The notes under the pieces were generated by a model that did not search any database, was not told where the DNA came from, and was given only the letters and a program-made list of their open reading frames with translations. Of a stretch of DNA of 64,000 bases, positions 18,851 to 28,610 are shown in pieces. Both the position numbers and the translations under genes were made by a program. This DNA comes from Burkholderiales bacterium (GTDB lineage Bacteria > Pseudomonadota > Gammaproteobacteria > Burkholderiales > Nitrosomonadaceae). The first letter of the stretch is position 1; each line of letters opens with the position of its first letter. The DNA lies in assembly GCA_024235795.1 (NCBI GenBank), contig JACKLR010000001.1, positions 124,001 to 188,000 of the forward strand. The letters run 5' to 3'.

Positions 18851-19095
18851 GTGACCATCGACAAATTCTCGAAAGAGCCGTATGCCGGGTTTTCCAGATA
18901 AAACCAAAACAGCATTGATCGTTCCTTCCAGCTTGTCCGCTTCATTGACGCTACAATGCCCTGAATCCTTAAAAAGTTTGAACAATGCTATCCCCTATGA
19001 AATACTCACCACTTATTTCAATCAACCTCTCTGTAAACAACGCTGATATTTCCTGCAAGCTACATTATTAAAAATCGACGCGAAGGCGATTATTT
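18851..19095. other. Spacer upstream of ABC exporter operon
   Basis: No intact gene is seen. This spacer separates the insertion-sequence fragment from the exporter operon and should contain the operon promoter, which could not be picked out with confidence. Confidence 0.4.
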
Positions 19096-20139
19096 GTGAT
19101 AACCCGAAAAAAAAATATTATTCTGTTATTGATCCTTTTTATCATTATTGGTATTGCAGGCTTTAGTTATCGGTTTTGGCAACGTCACAATGAACACGAC
19201 AATATTCTGACCTTGTACGGCAATGTAGATTTAAGGGAAGTCCAACTTGCATTTATGGTTCAAGAGCGAATTGTTGAGTTAAATGCACATGAAGGTGATC
19301 ACGTAAAACAAGGTCAATTGCTCGGAAAACTTGATCCAACACGTTTTGAAAGTATTGTCCAGGAATTCGAAGCGCGTATGGAACATGCCCGGCAACAACT
19401 GAATGAACTGGAAAAAGGCAGCCGCCCCCAGGAAATTCTCAAAGCAAAAGCTGATGTGGATGCGGCAAAAGCCAGCCTGAACGATGCAGAGCAGCATTAT
19501 CGCCGGGTAGAAAAACTGGTGCAGGAAAATTTTTTATCGCCGCAGAATATGGATGACGCACGACGCCAGCTCGACGTTGCCCAAGCACGCTTGAAAGCTG
19601 AAAACGAAGTGTTGTCGCTGACACAAGAGGGGCCGCGCAATGAAGTTATCGCAGCTGCACGCGCCAGTCTTGCGCAAACTGAAGCCCAGCTAAAACACGC
19701 GCGCAAGGATTTACAAGATACGTGGCTATTCTCGCCTGCGGATGGCACCATCCGATCACGCATATTGGAACCAGGCGATATCGCTACACCGGGAAAACCA
19801 GTATACACGCTGGCAAAACTTGAACCGGTCTGGATACGAACTTACATACCGGAAACAGAACTGGGCCATGTCACCTCCGGCATGCAGGCGCAAATTCTTA
19901 CCGACAGTTATCCAGATATACGCTATACAGGATGGGTGGGCTATATTTCGCCAACCGCTGAATTCACGCCCAAAAATGTAGAAACGCCTGCACTACGAAC
20001 TCAACTGGTTTATCAGATCTGGGTGTATGCCTGCAACACGGATAATAGCTTGCGTCTCGGTATGCCCGTAACCGTAGAACTGAAAAACGACACAGCACAG
20101 ATCGGAGCAGTCGCTCATGACTGTTCTCGCATGCAATGA
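19096..20139 (+). CDS. HlyD-family membrane fusion protein of ABC exporter (YbhG-like)
   Basis: 347 residues with an N-terminal membrane anchor (about residues 7-24, ILLLILFIIIGIAGFSY). A first lipoyl-half motif (LNAHEGDHVKQGQLLGKLD), a long coiled coil (about 75-180, with KAKADVDAAKASL and LAQTEAQLKHARKDL), a second lipoyl half (SPADGTIRSRILEPGDIATP) and a beta-barrel follow. It bridges an inner-membrane ABC-2 exporter to an outer-membrane channel. It overlaps the ATPase gene by four bases, and the whole set matches the E. coli YbhG-YbhF-YbhS-YbhR layout, a drug or cation exporter. The start is GTG. The substrate cannot be read from sequence. Confidence 0.87.
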   Translation: MITRKKNIILLLILFIIIGIAGFSYRFWQRHNEHDNILTLYGNVDLREVQLAFMVQERIVELNAHEGDHVKQGQLLGKLDPTRFESIVQEFEARMEHARQQLNELEKGSRPQEILKAKADVDAAKASLNDAEQHYRRVEKLVQENFLSPQNMDDARRQLDVAQARLKAENEVLSLTQEGPRNEVIAAARASLAQTEAQLKHARKDLQDTWLFSPADGTIRSRILEPGDIATPGKPVYTLAKLEPVWIRTYIPETELGHVTSGMQAQILTDSYPDIRYTGWVGYISPTAEFTPKNVETPALRTQLVYQIWVYACNTDNSLRLGMPVTVELKNDTAQIGAVAHDCSRMQ

Positions 20140-21884
20140 CGGATAAAACGGCTGACGCTATTGTATTAAACAAAGTCACTAAATCTTTTCCAGGGGCTCA
20201 TCTGGTTCTTGCACTCAGTGATCTAAGCTTGCGGACAAAACGGGGCAAAGTAACCGGTCTGGTCGGCCCTGATGGCTCAGGAAAAACCACCTTGATGAGA
20301 TTGGTCGCTGGACTATTGCAATCTGATACCGGTGAGATTTCCGTACTCGGTGACAACCTGCGCGAGAATCCGCTGATCATTCACTCCCGCATAGGCTATA
20401 TGCCTCAACGATTCGGACTTTACGAAGATCTCAGTGTGCTGGAAAACCTTAATCTATATGCCGACCTGCACGGCATTTCACCGAATAAAAGAAAGATTTA
20501 CTATCCTGAATTAATGCATATGACCGGTTTAGCGCCTTTCACTTCACGTCTGGCGGGCCGTCTGTCAGGTGGTATGAAGCAAAAACTGGGGCTTGCCTGC
20601 ACATTAGTCAGCTCACCTGAATTATTGTTATTGGATGAACCTACTGCGGGCGTCGATCCGGTGTCACGCCGGGAGCTTTGGCATATTGTCTACCGGTTGG
20701 TCAAAGAACAGCATATGAGTGTGCTCTTGAGCACTGCATACCTGGATGAAGCGCAACGCTGTAACGATGTAATATTGCTGCATGAAGGAAAACTGCTCAG
20801 CCAGCAATCGCCTGCAAAATTCAGCGCCCTGATGCAAGGCAGAGTATGGCGCATCAGTGCCGCAATAAACAAAAGACATTTACAGAGACAGCTTAACTTA
20901 ATTCCAGAGGTGCTGGATGCCACGACGGACGGATCTCACGTACGCGTGATTACTTATGATCAATACAGTAGTGCACCCGATACCTTGATAACAAATCTGC
21001 CAAAAGCGCAGATTGAAGCGGTTACCCCGCGTTTTGAAGATGCCTTCATTGCTCATATGCAACATGGTAAGCAAAAACTATCGCATATCGACGTTCCTTC
21101 GGTCATACACTCAGGAGTAGCGGATAATCCAGCCGATCTTATTCAGGTTCGTGATTTGAGCCGGAAATTCGGTAATTTTATCGCCGTCAATCGTGTCAGC
21201 TTTGAAGTCAAGCATGGTGAAATATTTGGCTTGTTGGGCGCCAACGGAGCAGGCAAATCGACTACCTTTCGCATGCTCTGCGGGTTGCTGCCAGTCTCTT
21301 CCGGCAGTGTGCGTGTCGCCGGCATGGACCTTCGCACCGCCGGAGCACGGGCGCGCGCGCGCATCGGCTACATGGCGCAACGTTTTTCTTTGTATGGCAA
21401 TCTTTCTGTACAGGAAAATCTTGCGTTCTTCGCCAGTGTTTACGGGCTCTCCGGCAACACAAAAATTGAACGCATTGCAAAAGTCATGGAAGACTTCGAA
21501 CTTGTCGCTTACGCCAATACAGCCAGTCGTACGCTACCAACAGGCTACAAACAACGACTAGCGTTCGCTGCAGCGCTGATGCATCAACCGGACATTCTAT
21601 TTCTTGATGAACCCACCTCTGGCATGGATCCACTGGCGCGGCGCGAGTTTTGGTGGCACATCAACGCGTTGGCCGAGTCGGGCATAACTGTTCTGGTCAC
21701 CACACATTTTATGGACGAAGCAAACTATTGTGACCGGCTGGGTATCCTGGCTAATGGTGAGGTTCTGGCTATAGATGCGCCTGAAACGCTTCGGGCACGT
21801 TTTAGCACCGACGGTAAAACCGAGGTTAGTATGGAAGATGCTTTTATTGCGCTGATTAAACAACGACGACAAACGATAACCTGA
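20136..21884 (+). CDS. ABC transporter ATPase with two fused nucleotide-binding domains (YbhF-like)
   Basis: 582 residues powering the exporter. Domain 1 (about 8-230) has Walker A GPDGSGKTT, signature LSGGMKQ and Walker B LLLLDEPTAG. Domain 2 (about 325-560) has Walker A GANGAGKST and Walker B ILFLDEPTSG, but its signature motif reads LPTGYKQ instead of LSGGxxQ. That variation is common in the second half of YbhF/RbbA-type proteins and suggests the two ATP sites are not equivalent. The start overlaps the end of the fusion-protein gene (ATGA), and two permease genes follow at once. Confidence 0.9.
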   Translation: MTDKTADAIVLNKVTKSFPGAHLVLALSDLSLRTKRGKVTGLVGPDGSGKTTLMRLVAGLLQSDTGEISVLGDNLRENPLIIHSRIGYMPQRFGLYEDLSVLENLNLYADLHGISPNKRKIYYPELMHMTGLAPFTSRLAGRLSGGMKQKLGLACTLVSSPELLLLDEPTAGVDPVSRRELWHIVYRLVKEQHMSVLLSTAYLDEAQRCNDVILLHEGKLLSQQSPAKFSALMQGRVWRISAAINKRHLQRQLNLIPEVLDATTDGSHVRVITYDQYSSAPDTLITNLPKAQIEAVTPRFEDAFIAHMQHGKQKLSHIDVPSVIHSGVADNPADLIQVRDLSRKFGNFIAVNRVSFEVKHGEIFGLLGANGAGKSTTFRMLCGLLPVSSGSVRVAGMDLRTAGARARARIGYMAQRFSLYGNLSVQENLAFFASVYGLSGNTKIERIAKVMEDFELVAYANTASRTLPTGYKQRLAFAAALMHQPDILFLDEPTSGMDPLARREFWWHINALAESGITVLVTTHFMDEANYCDRLGILANGEVLAIDAPETLRARFSTDGKTEVSMEDAFIALIKQRRQTIT

Positions 21885-21892
21885 TCGCAGCG

Positions 21893-23029
21893 ATGACCTA
21901 TACGTTTACCCAACTGGCGCACAAGCGATTAATCGGCATGATCCGCAAGGAAAGCCTGCAAATTCTGCGCGACCCGTCCAGTATCGCTATTGCTTTTGTT
22001 TTACCCATTATCATGCTGTTTCTGTTTGGTCACGGGGTATCCCTGGATGCCAAAGAAGTGCGAATCGGATTCGTCACTGAAAACCAGAATAGCGAAACCA
22101 CCGACGTACGTGCGGCTTTTGGTCAGTCTATTTATTTTGATCTACTTAATTTTCACTCAATACAGGAGGCGGAACAGGCGCTGATAGCGCAACAAATTGA
22201 CGGCATCGTATGGCTGCGAAGCGATTTCAGTCGCCATTTGCTTTCGGAACAAAATGCAACGATAGGCATTATCATAAACGGTCTGGACGCGAATCAGGCC
22301 CGCATTACCGAAGGCTACATCCAAGGTGCCTGGCAAACATGGCTTAAGCACTACGGCGAACGCCGCGGACTTCCGCTAGCGATTCCGATTACAGTGGAGC
22401 AACGAATCTGGTTTAATCCTGCGGTACAAAGTCGTTTTTTTCTCGTTCCCGGATTGATTGCCGTCATCATGACTTTGATCGGCACGCTGTTGACCGCGCT
22501 GGTCGTGGCGCGCGAATGGGAACGAGGGACAATGGAAACATTGTTGGTTACACCCATTCGTATCCACGAACTATTGCTGGGTAAATTAATTCCTTATTTT
22601 ATACTCGGTATGGGTGGCATGCTGTTAACCGTGGCAATGGCGGTAGGCGTTTTCGAGGTGCCATTACGCGGGTCTTTTTTTATTCTGCTGGTGGTTTCAG
22701 CATTATTTATGCTGGTTGCATTGGCTACGGGATTGCTGATTTCCATTTTGGTAAAAAATCAGTTTGTAGCCGGTCAAATCGCTATTATCGTGACTTACCT
22801 GCCGGCTTTCATATTGTCGGGCTTTATCTTTGACATTAATTCGATGCCAACAGCCATACAATGGATTACCCATATTGTTCCGGCGCGCTATTTTGTGGCC
22901 ATACTGCAAACGGTTTTTCTGGCCGGCAATGTGTGGCAGGTTATCCTGCCCAATGCCGCCACACTTGTACTGATGGCAGTTGTGCTTCTATGGATCGTAC
23001 GGTTCAAGGTCAGTAAATATCTCGAGTAA
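21893..23029 (+). CDS. ABC-2 type permease (YbhS-like)
   Basis: 378-residue integral membrane subunit. One N-terminal helix (about 30-48, IAIAFVLPIIMLFLFGHGV) precedes a large periplasmic loop and five further helices in the C-terminal half, with the ABC-2 core VAREWERGTMETLLVTPI. It begins eight bases after the ATPase stop. Together with the next gene it forms the heterodimeric channel. Confidence 0.88.
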   Translation: MTYTFTQLAHKRLIGMIRKESLQILRDPSSIAIAFVLPIIMLFLFGHGVSLDAKEVRIGFVTENQNSETTDVRAAFGQSIYFDLLNFHSIQEAEQALIAQQIDGIVWLRSDFSRHLLSEQNATIGIIINGLDANQARITEGYIQGAWQTWLKHYGERRGLPLAIPITVEQRIWFNPAVQSRFFLVPGLIAVIMTLIGTLLTALVVAREWERGTMETLLVTPIRIHELLLGKLIPYFILGMGGMLLTVAMAVGVFEVPLRGSFFILLVVSALFMLVALATGLLISILVKNQFVAGQIAIIVTYLPAFILSGFIFDINSMPTAIQWITHIVPARYFVAILQTVFLAGNVWQVILPNAATLVLMAVVLLWIVRFKVSKYLE

Positions 23030-23033
23030 CGGT

Positions 23034-24143
23034 ATGTGGAAACATGTTCTGGCGCTGATTATCAAGGAATTCCGTGCTCTGCTTAAAGATAAACGCAGCC
23101 GTATTGTACTCACCGCTCCCCCGATCATACAGCTGCTCGTATTTGGTTACGCAGCCACATATGATCTTAACAGGATACCATTTGCTGTTTATGACGAAGA
23201 CAATACGGCGTTATCACGCCTTCTGGTTGATCGCTTTAACGGATCGAAGACGTTCCAGTCAATCGGCCGTCTCACTCACGTTGGTGAAGTTGCTCCTGTT
23301 ATTGATAACAAACAGGCCCTGATGGTATTGCATATCGGTCCGCGTTTCAGCGATGATCTTGCCGTAGGTCAGAAAACGTCGTTACAGGTTATTGTCGACG
23401 GCCGGAATTCAAACACTGCCCTGCTCGTCCTCAATTATGTGCACACAATAGTGTATGATTTTTCGGTTGAATGGGCTCTGCATAATCAGCACCCGCCACC
23501 GCCTGCAGAACTAGTTATCCGTGCGCTGTATAACAGTAACTTGTTGTCGCAGTGGTTTATCGTACCCGGTATTATTGGTCTGCTAACGTTGGTAGTATCT
23601 CTGCTTGTTACCGCACTTTCAGTGGCACGCGAACGTGAAGAGGGCACTTTTGATCAGTTAATGGTTACACCATTACGTCCAGTTGAGATTTTAATCGGTA
23701 AATCGGTGCCTGGATTAATTATTGGATTGATTGAATCGACCTTCACCATTTTGATAGCGGTATGGTGGTTTGAAGTGCCACTTCGTGGGCAGATCGGTGC
23801 GCTTTATTTAGGATTGTTTCTGTTCCTGCTGGCAAGCATAGGTATAGGCCTTATGATTTCTTCGCTGTCGGTCACGCAACAGCAGGGCTTGCTGGGTGCG
23901 TTTTTGTTCCTGGTGCCGGCAGTCATCTTGTCAGGGTTTGCCACGCCGATTGCCAACATGCCCGAAGTTTTACAGGATCTGACGCTAATAAATCCACTGC
24001 GCTACTTTTTAATAATTGCGCGTGGCGTGTTTCTCGAAGGCGCAAGGATTGAACAACTGACCATGCAGTTTTGGCCATTAATTCTGATTGCCTCTGTCAG
24101 CCTGGCTTCAGCAGTCTGGCTTTTTCGGCGCCGCATGTATTAA
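23034..24143 (+). CDS. ABC-2 type permease (YbhR-like)
   Basis: Second membrane subunit of about 369 residues, with the same six-helix plan as its neighbour and the core motif VAREREEGTFDQLMVTPLRP. The open frame extends back to 22980 inside the previous gene, but the ATG at 23034, four bases after the upstream stop, gives the normal N terminus MWKHVLALIIKEFRAL. It is the last gene of the operon; no outer-membrane TolC-like gene follows. Confidence 0.88.
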   Translation: MWKHVLALIIKEFRALLKDKRSRIVLTAPPIIQLLVFGYAATYDLNRIPFAVYDEDNTALSRLLVDRFNGSKTFQSIGRLTHVGEVAPVIDNKQALMVLHIGPRFSDDLAVGQKTSLQVIVDGRNSNTALLVLNYVHTIVYDFSVEWALHNQHPPPPAELVIRALYNSNLLSQWFIVPGIIGLLTLVVSLLVTALSVAREREEGTFDQLMVTPLRPVEILIGKSVPGLIIGLIESTFTILIAVWWFEVPLRGQIGALYLGLFLFLLASIGIGLMISSLSVTQQQGLLGAFLFLVPAVILSGFATPIANMPEVLQDLTLINPLRYFLIIARGVFLEGARIEQLTMQFWPLILIASVSLASAVWLFRRRMY

Positions 24144-24299
24144 CCGTAAGAATTTCTGGCGTTGCATGCAGTTTTCTAAAGCGTATTATCTTAAAAAGCT
24201 GAAATCAATATAAGGAAAAAACAGCGAACACAAAGAAACACGCCTCACTAGTTTGCCCCGTTTTACTTGACTAGGTCAAACCGCCATACTAGAAATTTA

Positions 24300-24318
24300 C
24301 AGTAGAAGCTTCTACAGG
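24300..24318 (-). terminator. Weak hairpin after the epsB-like gene
   Basis: A 14-bp perfect palindrome (GTAGAAGCTTCTAC, 24302-24315) lies 13 bases beyond the stop of the sugar-transferase gene on the minus strand. There is no strong T-run, so terminator function is uncertain. Confidence 0.35.
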
Positions 24319-24327
24319 GCCGACAAT

Positions 24328-25707
24328 TTAATAGGCGTTATTCCTATTCAATACCGTCCATACGGTGCGAATAATGATCCAGATATCAAACCATAGCGAC
24401 CAGTTATTCAGGTAATATAGATCGTACTCGACACGTTTTTCCATTTTTTCCAGCACATCGGTTTCCCCACGCCACCCATTAACCTGCGCCCAGCCGGTGA
24501 TTCCCGGTTTGGTTTTGTGGCGCATCATGTAACCCCTGATCAGTTTGCGGTACGTTTCATTGTGCGCAACAGCATGCGGACGTGGCCCCACAACACTCAT
24601 ATGCCCTTGCAGTACATTTAAAAATTGTGGCAATTCATCCAAAGATGTACGTCTTAAAAAAGAACCGATTGGTGTTACCCGCTGATCATTTCTTTTCGCT
24701 TGCACAATGTTCTCACCATTTTCGGTAACTGTCATTGAGCGAAATTTATAGACAATAATTTCCTCCCCATTATAGCCATAGCGACGCTGTTTAAAGATGA
24801 CTGGCCCTGGTGATGACAACTTGACCGCTAAAGCGATACATAACATCAGTGGCGAGAGAAATATGAGAATAAGGATGGCAAATATGTAGTCACTCCCGAT
24901 CTTAAGTGCGCCACCAATACCAGCATAGGGAGATTCACCAAGTGAAACGATAGGCATATTGCCGATATGGTCAAGCTGCGCTTGGAGTAAATCAAAAATA
25001 TAGATATCTGGCAGGAAATAGATGGAAGTCGTTGTATCCGAGAACTGTTCAACAAGTTGCTGAACCCGTGGCTGAGATGTCATTGGCAGACTGATAAAGA
25101 TCATATCAATTTTGTTGTCTTGAATATACGGGATAATTTTATTTGTTTTCCCAAGGTACGGTCCAAGGTCGCCACTTATCCTCGGTATCTGTCGATCATC
25201 AAAATATCCCTGGTTTTCAATTAGTAACAACGGATTCTTGGTTATATGTTCAAGCAGTTCTTTACTGATCGTGTTGGCACCAACGATAACCGATGAACGA
25301 AGTTCGCCTTTACTATGACGGATACTGATTATTCCTTTGACAATTAAATGGCTGATGATAAGTGCCAATGGGGTGACTATAATCCATGACAAAATAACCT
25401 GTCTGGAGAAATACTCTGAAAATTGAGTGACATGGCCGAGAAAATATAAAATTGCAACTATAATTATCCAGCCAACCAAAGTATCACGTATATACGCCGT
25501 TAGATTTCCGCGACGCCAATTCTGGTATAACGATGTATGTTCATAAACATAACTGGATACAAAAAAAATAATAATAATCAACACAAGGTAGTGACTCGTA
25601 AATGTCTCGCCAAATAGCCAGATGAGTATTAATAACGTGCCCCAGGTTATTGTGGGATCCAGGATATGCTTGAAAAAGACGATTACCGGTAAATCATATG
25701 TTCTCAT
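24328..25707 (-). CDS. epsB: Undecaprenyl-phosphate hexose-1-phosphate transferase (priming enzyme, EpsB/WcaJ type)
   Basis: 459 residues. It starts polysaccharide synthesis by moving a sugar-phosphate from a UDP-sugar to undecaprenyl phosphate in the inner membrane. The N-terminal half has about five membrane helices and a soluble CoA-binding-like domain. The C-terminal bacterial sugar-transferase domain (about 265-459) carries SPGPVIFKQRRYGYNG, YKFRSM, TSLDELPQFLNVL, SVVGPRPH and KPGITGWAQVNGWRG. It overlaps epsL upstream by four bases, the arrangement expected in exosortase-associated EPS loci. The precise sugar (glucose or galactose) cannot be told. Confidence 0.9.
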   Translation of the reverse strand: MRTYDLPVIVFFKHILDPTITWGTLLILIWLFGETFTSHYLVLIIIIFFVSSYVYEHTSLYQNWRRGNLTAYIRDTLVGWIIIVAILYFLGHVTQFSEYFSRQVILSWIIVTPLALIISHLIVKGIISIRHSKGELRSSVIVGANTISKELLEHITKNPLLLIENQGYFDDRQIPRISGDLGPYLGKTNKIIPYIQDNKIDMIFISLPMTSQPRVQQLVEQFSDTTTSIYFLPDIYIFDLLQAQLDHIGNMPIVSLGESPYAGIGGALKIGSDYIFAILILIFLSPLMLCIALAVKLSSPGPVIFKQRRYGYNGEEIIVYKFRSMTVTENGENIVQAKRNDQRVTPIGSFLRRTSLDELPQFLNVLQGHMSVVGPRPHAVAHNETYRKLIRGYMMRHKTKPGITGWAQVNGWRGETDVLEKMEKRVEYDLYYLNNWSLWFDIWIIIRTVWTVLNRNNAY

Positions 25708-26939
25708 TGTCTTCCTAAAATGTAACGTAACGATAGCGTGACGCCATTAGCTGTAAAACCACCCAGGCTAGAATTTGACGACAGGCTATTATGCGCGGCT
25801 GTTGCACTGATTTCTGTGCCGTAAAAAGGTGTATAAGCCAACCTCAGTGACCCGCTGAGAATTTTATTAATATTGCCGAAATCAGTAACTGATTGATTTA
25901 TAGAAGCTGAGAAGCGATCAAATTTTTGTGTATTGTAAGAAAAGAAACCTTCCAGCTTCGTTTTACTGGACATTTGCCATGCTGCTGTTGTGCTTCCGCC
26001 GGTATTCAAACTGAAATTTGCCGTCAAGCTTTGTATGGCCACTGTTTCTCTCCAGCCAACCAATTTTATATTGACTTTTTCCGTTGGTTTCCAAAAATAA
26101 GTCAGGCGCATGTTGAATCCATTAAAATCACTGGTTGAGAAGGATTCATTTTTTCTTTGTACCCAGCCGCCTAAAAACCTGATATGCGATTTACCGGTTA
26201 ATTTCCAGTCGATTTTGCCTTTAACCTCGTTTTGGCGATAAGAATTCTCTGTAACAGTTTGAAAGGGCGATGTAAATTCACCCAGAATATGTCGGTATTG
26301 CAGACCGATGGAACTGCCACTGGTCACCAAATAATCTAAACCCGTTTCAAATCTATCCTCTCTTCGGTTTTGGAATCGTAAAATATTATTGTTTGTTTCA
26401 AAATCAAAATGGGTATAATCACCTCTTAACCGCCAGCTGGGGTGATAGTGCCATGCAAAATTAAAATATTCAGTATGTTGCGTACGTATATTTATTATGC
26501 CGGGTTGAAATAAAAAAGGGGACTGGCCTTTATTGAAATTTGCACCAAGATTGCCTTCAAAACGGTTTCCCAGAAACCAGTTCCAATTTCCCTGTAAATC
26601 AAAGGCGTTGTTATTGATTTGGCTAAATCGCTGATATCGGTTATGACTCCAGTTTCCGTTGAAATGCAGTTTCTGTCTGCTGATTTCCTTGTCAATAACG
26701 GCGCCACCCAGAAACTGGTGGGATATATCAAACAAATTATTGGTGCCCAATAATGCTCCCGCATCCATTTGATCGCGTATGCGTAAAATATTGTCATCTG
26801 CTGTCATACTGTAACTCGCATAAGGACGGATCAATTTTCCGATTATGGCGGAATGGACGGTTGAATAGAAACATAACTGTGTTATTAACAATACAGCAGT
26901 TATTAAAATATTCCTGATTGATTGCTTAAGAAACAGCAT
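25704..26939 (-). CDS. epsL: Outer-membrane beta-barrel of EPS locus (EpsL-like)
   Basis: About 411 residues with a signal peptide (MLFLKQSIRNILITAVLLIT) ending near VHS, then alternating amphipathic strands rich in aromatic residues, ending in LRYILGRQ. This fits the EpsL family of exopolysaccharide-operon proteins, thought to form an outer-membrane pore or barrel. The ATG at 26939 is preferred over a TTG three codons upstream. It is coupled to the priming transferase by a four-base overlap. Confidence 0.75.
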   Translation of the reverse strand: MLFLKQSIRNILITAVLLITQLCFYSTVHSAIIGKLIRPYASYSMTADDNILRIRDQMDAGALLGTNNLFDISHQFLGGAVIDKEISRQKLHFNGNWSHNRYQRFSQINNNAFDLQGNWNWFLGNRFEGNLGANFNKGQSPFLFQPGIINIRTQHTEYFNFAWHYHPSWRLRGDYTHFDFETNNNILRFQNRREDRFETGLDYLVTSGSSIGLQYRHILGEFTSPFQTVTENSYRQNEVKGKIDWKLTGKSHIRFLGGWVQRKNESFSTSDFNGFNMRLTYFWKPTEKVNIKLVGWRETVAIQSLTANFSLNTGGSTTAAWQMSSKTKLEGFFSYNTQKFDRFSASINQSVTDFGNINKILSGSLRLAYTPFYGTEISATAAHNSLSSNSSLGGFTANGVTLSLRYILGRQ

Positions 26940-27277
26940 TATTTTCAATTAGTTATCGGAGTGTATCGTACTTAGGCGTGCAGTGTGCAGATTGACGCTA
27001 ATTGGTTCAGCTCACTTCCTTCAGTATTAAATTGCGGTATTCTTGTTTGAAAGTGATGTAACCTTATAGAAGGCCTTTGAAAAAGGAAAAGGAGATAATT
27101 TTTATCTTTTTGAAGCGTGGACATAAATTTCCAAATAAACAGCGCGGTATTTTCGTCGTTCTAGTTTCATTTATCTATGCTATGCGATTCAGATCGTGAT
27201 TCTGATTGCTTATGATACTTGTATCTGTATGCCAGATTCTCACGTTAGCATCGCCTTTTATATGACAGTGAATACTA
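26940..27277. other. Intergenic region upstream of epsL
   Basis: About 340 bases that separate the sulfotransferase stop from the epsL start on the minus strand. No riboswitch, palindrome or terminator with a T-run was recognised. Confidence 0.4.
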
Positions 27278-28276
27278 TTATTCGTAACCCAATTCATGCA
27301 TAGTCCTGAGAAAGGGTTTTGTGATCAGTTTGTTTAGTTCAAAAGTGCTTCTGGATGCTGATGGTCTGAGTGTTGAATTTGCATACTGAAAAAATTGACT
27401 ATCATCTGTTGCCAACTCCAAAAATTCTAAAATTTGTTTAAGGGTCTTTTGCGGTTCCATGCAGAGCGTTTCATATCTGACCTGCATAACATCATCCGGA
27501 TAGTGTTTTAAAAGTGATAGTCCTTCACGCATAGACACAACCCATTCTACTGCAGCCATATCGGTTTGATTAGTCCAGTCGTTCATTTCGTTTGTATAGA
27601 CAGAAAGATCGCCATGCGTTTGAACAATCTCTTTCATTAACAATCGCCACTTGCGCCGATTAACCCCCCACCAGTCGTATGTTTTATCTTGCGTTTTCTG
27701 TCCAAAGCGATCAGACCAGTTTGTAATTGAATGGCATGTATCCCACCCGTTACGGATCAAAAAAAGAAACTTGGCATCAGGAAAAATAGATTTAACAAAA
27801 GGAACCCGGAAAATTAATTCAGGATATTTATCAACAATCCGGCATGAAAAAGAAGCGGATAAATAGGCACTGTAAATGCGATGCGCGGCCTGAACAACGG
27901 CGTCCGATGCGTCTTCAACATTGAGTCTATACCGCGCATGACTGCTGTTATAACTGCCGATTAAATCTTCGTCGGGATATATGGAATGCCATAACGCTTT
28001 AGGCTCGTTAAGAAAGCCCACTTCACGATGCATTGACAGCACGATGCCAAGGATGGTGGTACCGCTACGTCCCGTACCAAGAATAAAAACCGGTTTTATA
28101 ACTTTTCGGGTTATTGGCAATCTTTTCTCAATATCAAAATGAGCAAACACGAACGGATTAATCCACCGTCCACGAGTAGTAACCGGCCTGCCTTCAAACA
28201 ATGCATAACTGATTATGCGACTCCAGAGTTTCCAAGGCCGTGTTTTGATATATGTAGAATCGATTTGAGCAACCAT
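27278..28276 (-). CDS. PAPS-dependent sulfotransferase
   Basis: 332 residues of the sulfotransferase fold. The 5'-phosphosulfate-binding loop is FILGTGRSGTT (about residues 65-75). The 3'-phosphate-binding region lies in FPDAKFLFLIRNGWDTCHS, and YETLCMEPQKTLKQILEFL is the usual C-terminal helix. It would transfer sulfate from PAPS to a glycan hydroxyl or amine. It lies upstream of epsL/epsB on the same strand and 130 bases downstream of a copy of the recurrent palindrome, suggesting it modifies the exopolysaccharide. The acceptor is inferred. Confidence 0.82.
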   Translation of the reverse strand: MVAQIDSTYIKTRPWKLWSRIISYALFEGRPVTTRGRWINPFVFAHFDIEKRLPITRKVIKPVFILGTGRSGTTILGIVLSMHREVGFLNEPKALWHSIYPDEDLIGSYNSSHARYRLNVEDASDAVVQAAHRIYSAYLSASFSCRIVDKYPELIFRVPFVKSIFPDAKFLFLIRNGWDTCHSITNWSDRFGQKTQDKTYDWWGVNRRKWRLLMKEIVQTHGDLSVYTNEMNDWTNQTDMAAVEWVVSMREGLSLLKHYPDDVMQVRYETLCMEPQKTLKQILEFLELATDDSQFFQYANSTLRPSASRSTFELNKLITKPFLRTMHELGYE

Positions 28277-28406
28277 AGGATTGTTGTAAAGTAAAAATTG
28301 ACTTTAGTTTTGTGTATTCCCCCAAAATACCGCCAATGTTAACGATTTATAGAGAACAATAATTTCGAAGGAACTTGAATTTTATATGATTAGATAACCA
28401 AGCATG

Positions 28407-28423
28407 TGCGACAAAATGTCGCA
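28407..28423. promoter_or_regulatory. Recurrent 17-bp palindrome, copy 1
   Basis: TGCGACA-AAA-TGTCGCA, a perfect inverted repeat about 130 bases upstream of the sulfotransferase-epsL-epsB group. One of eight such sites in the window, all in the EPS/PEP-CTERM region. Operator role is inferred. Confidence 0.6.
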
Positions 28424-28610
28424 TGTAACATTTTTTACTGTGGCAAATCACGCGTCAGGTGCGCACATCTAGACGTAAACACCAATATAGACGTGAGCAT
28501 CAATTTTGTGTTCAACCAGAATGCTATTAACTCACCCGTTGACGCCAGCGGCGCCAGACTGCGCTGCAGTTCCCAGCCAACCTGGCCATTTTTTCCGAAT
28601 AACAGTATCT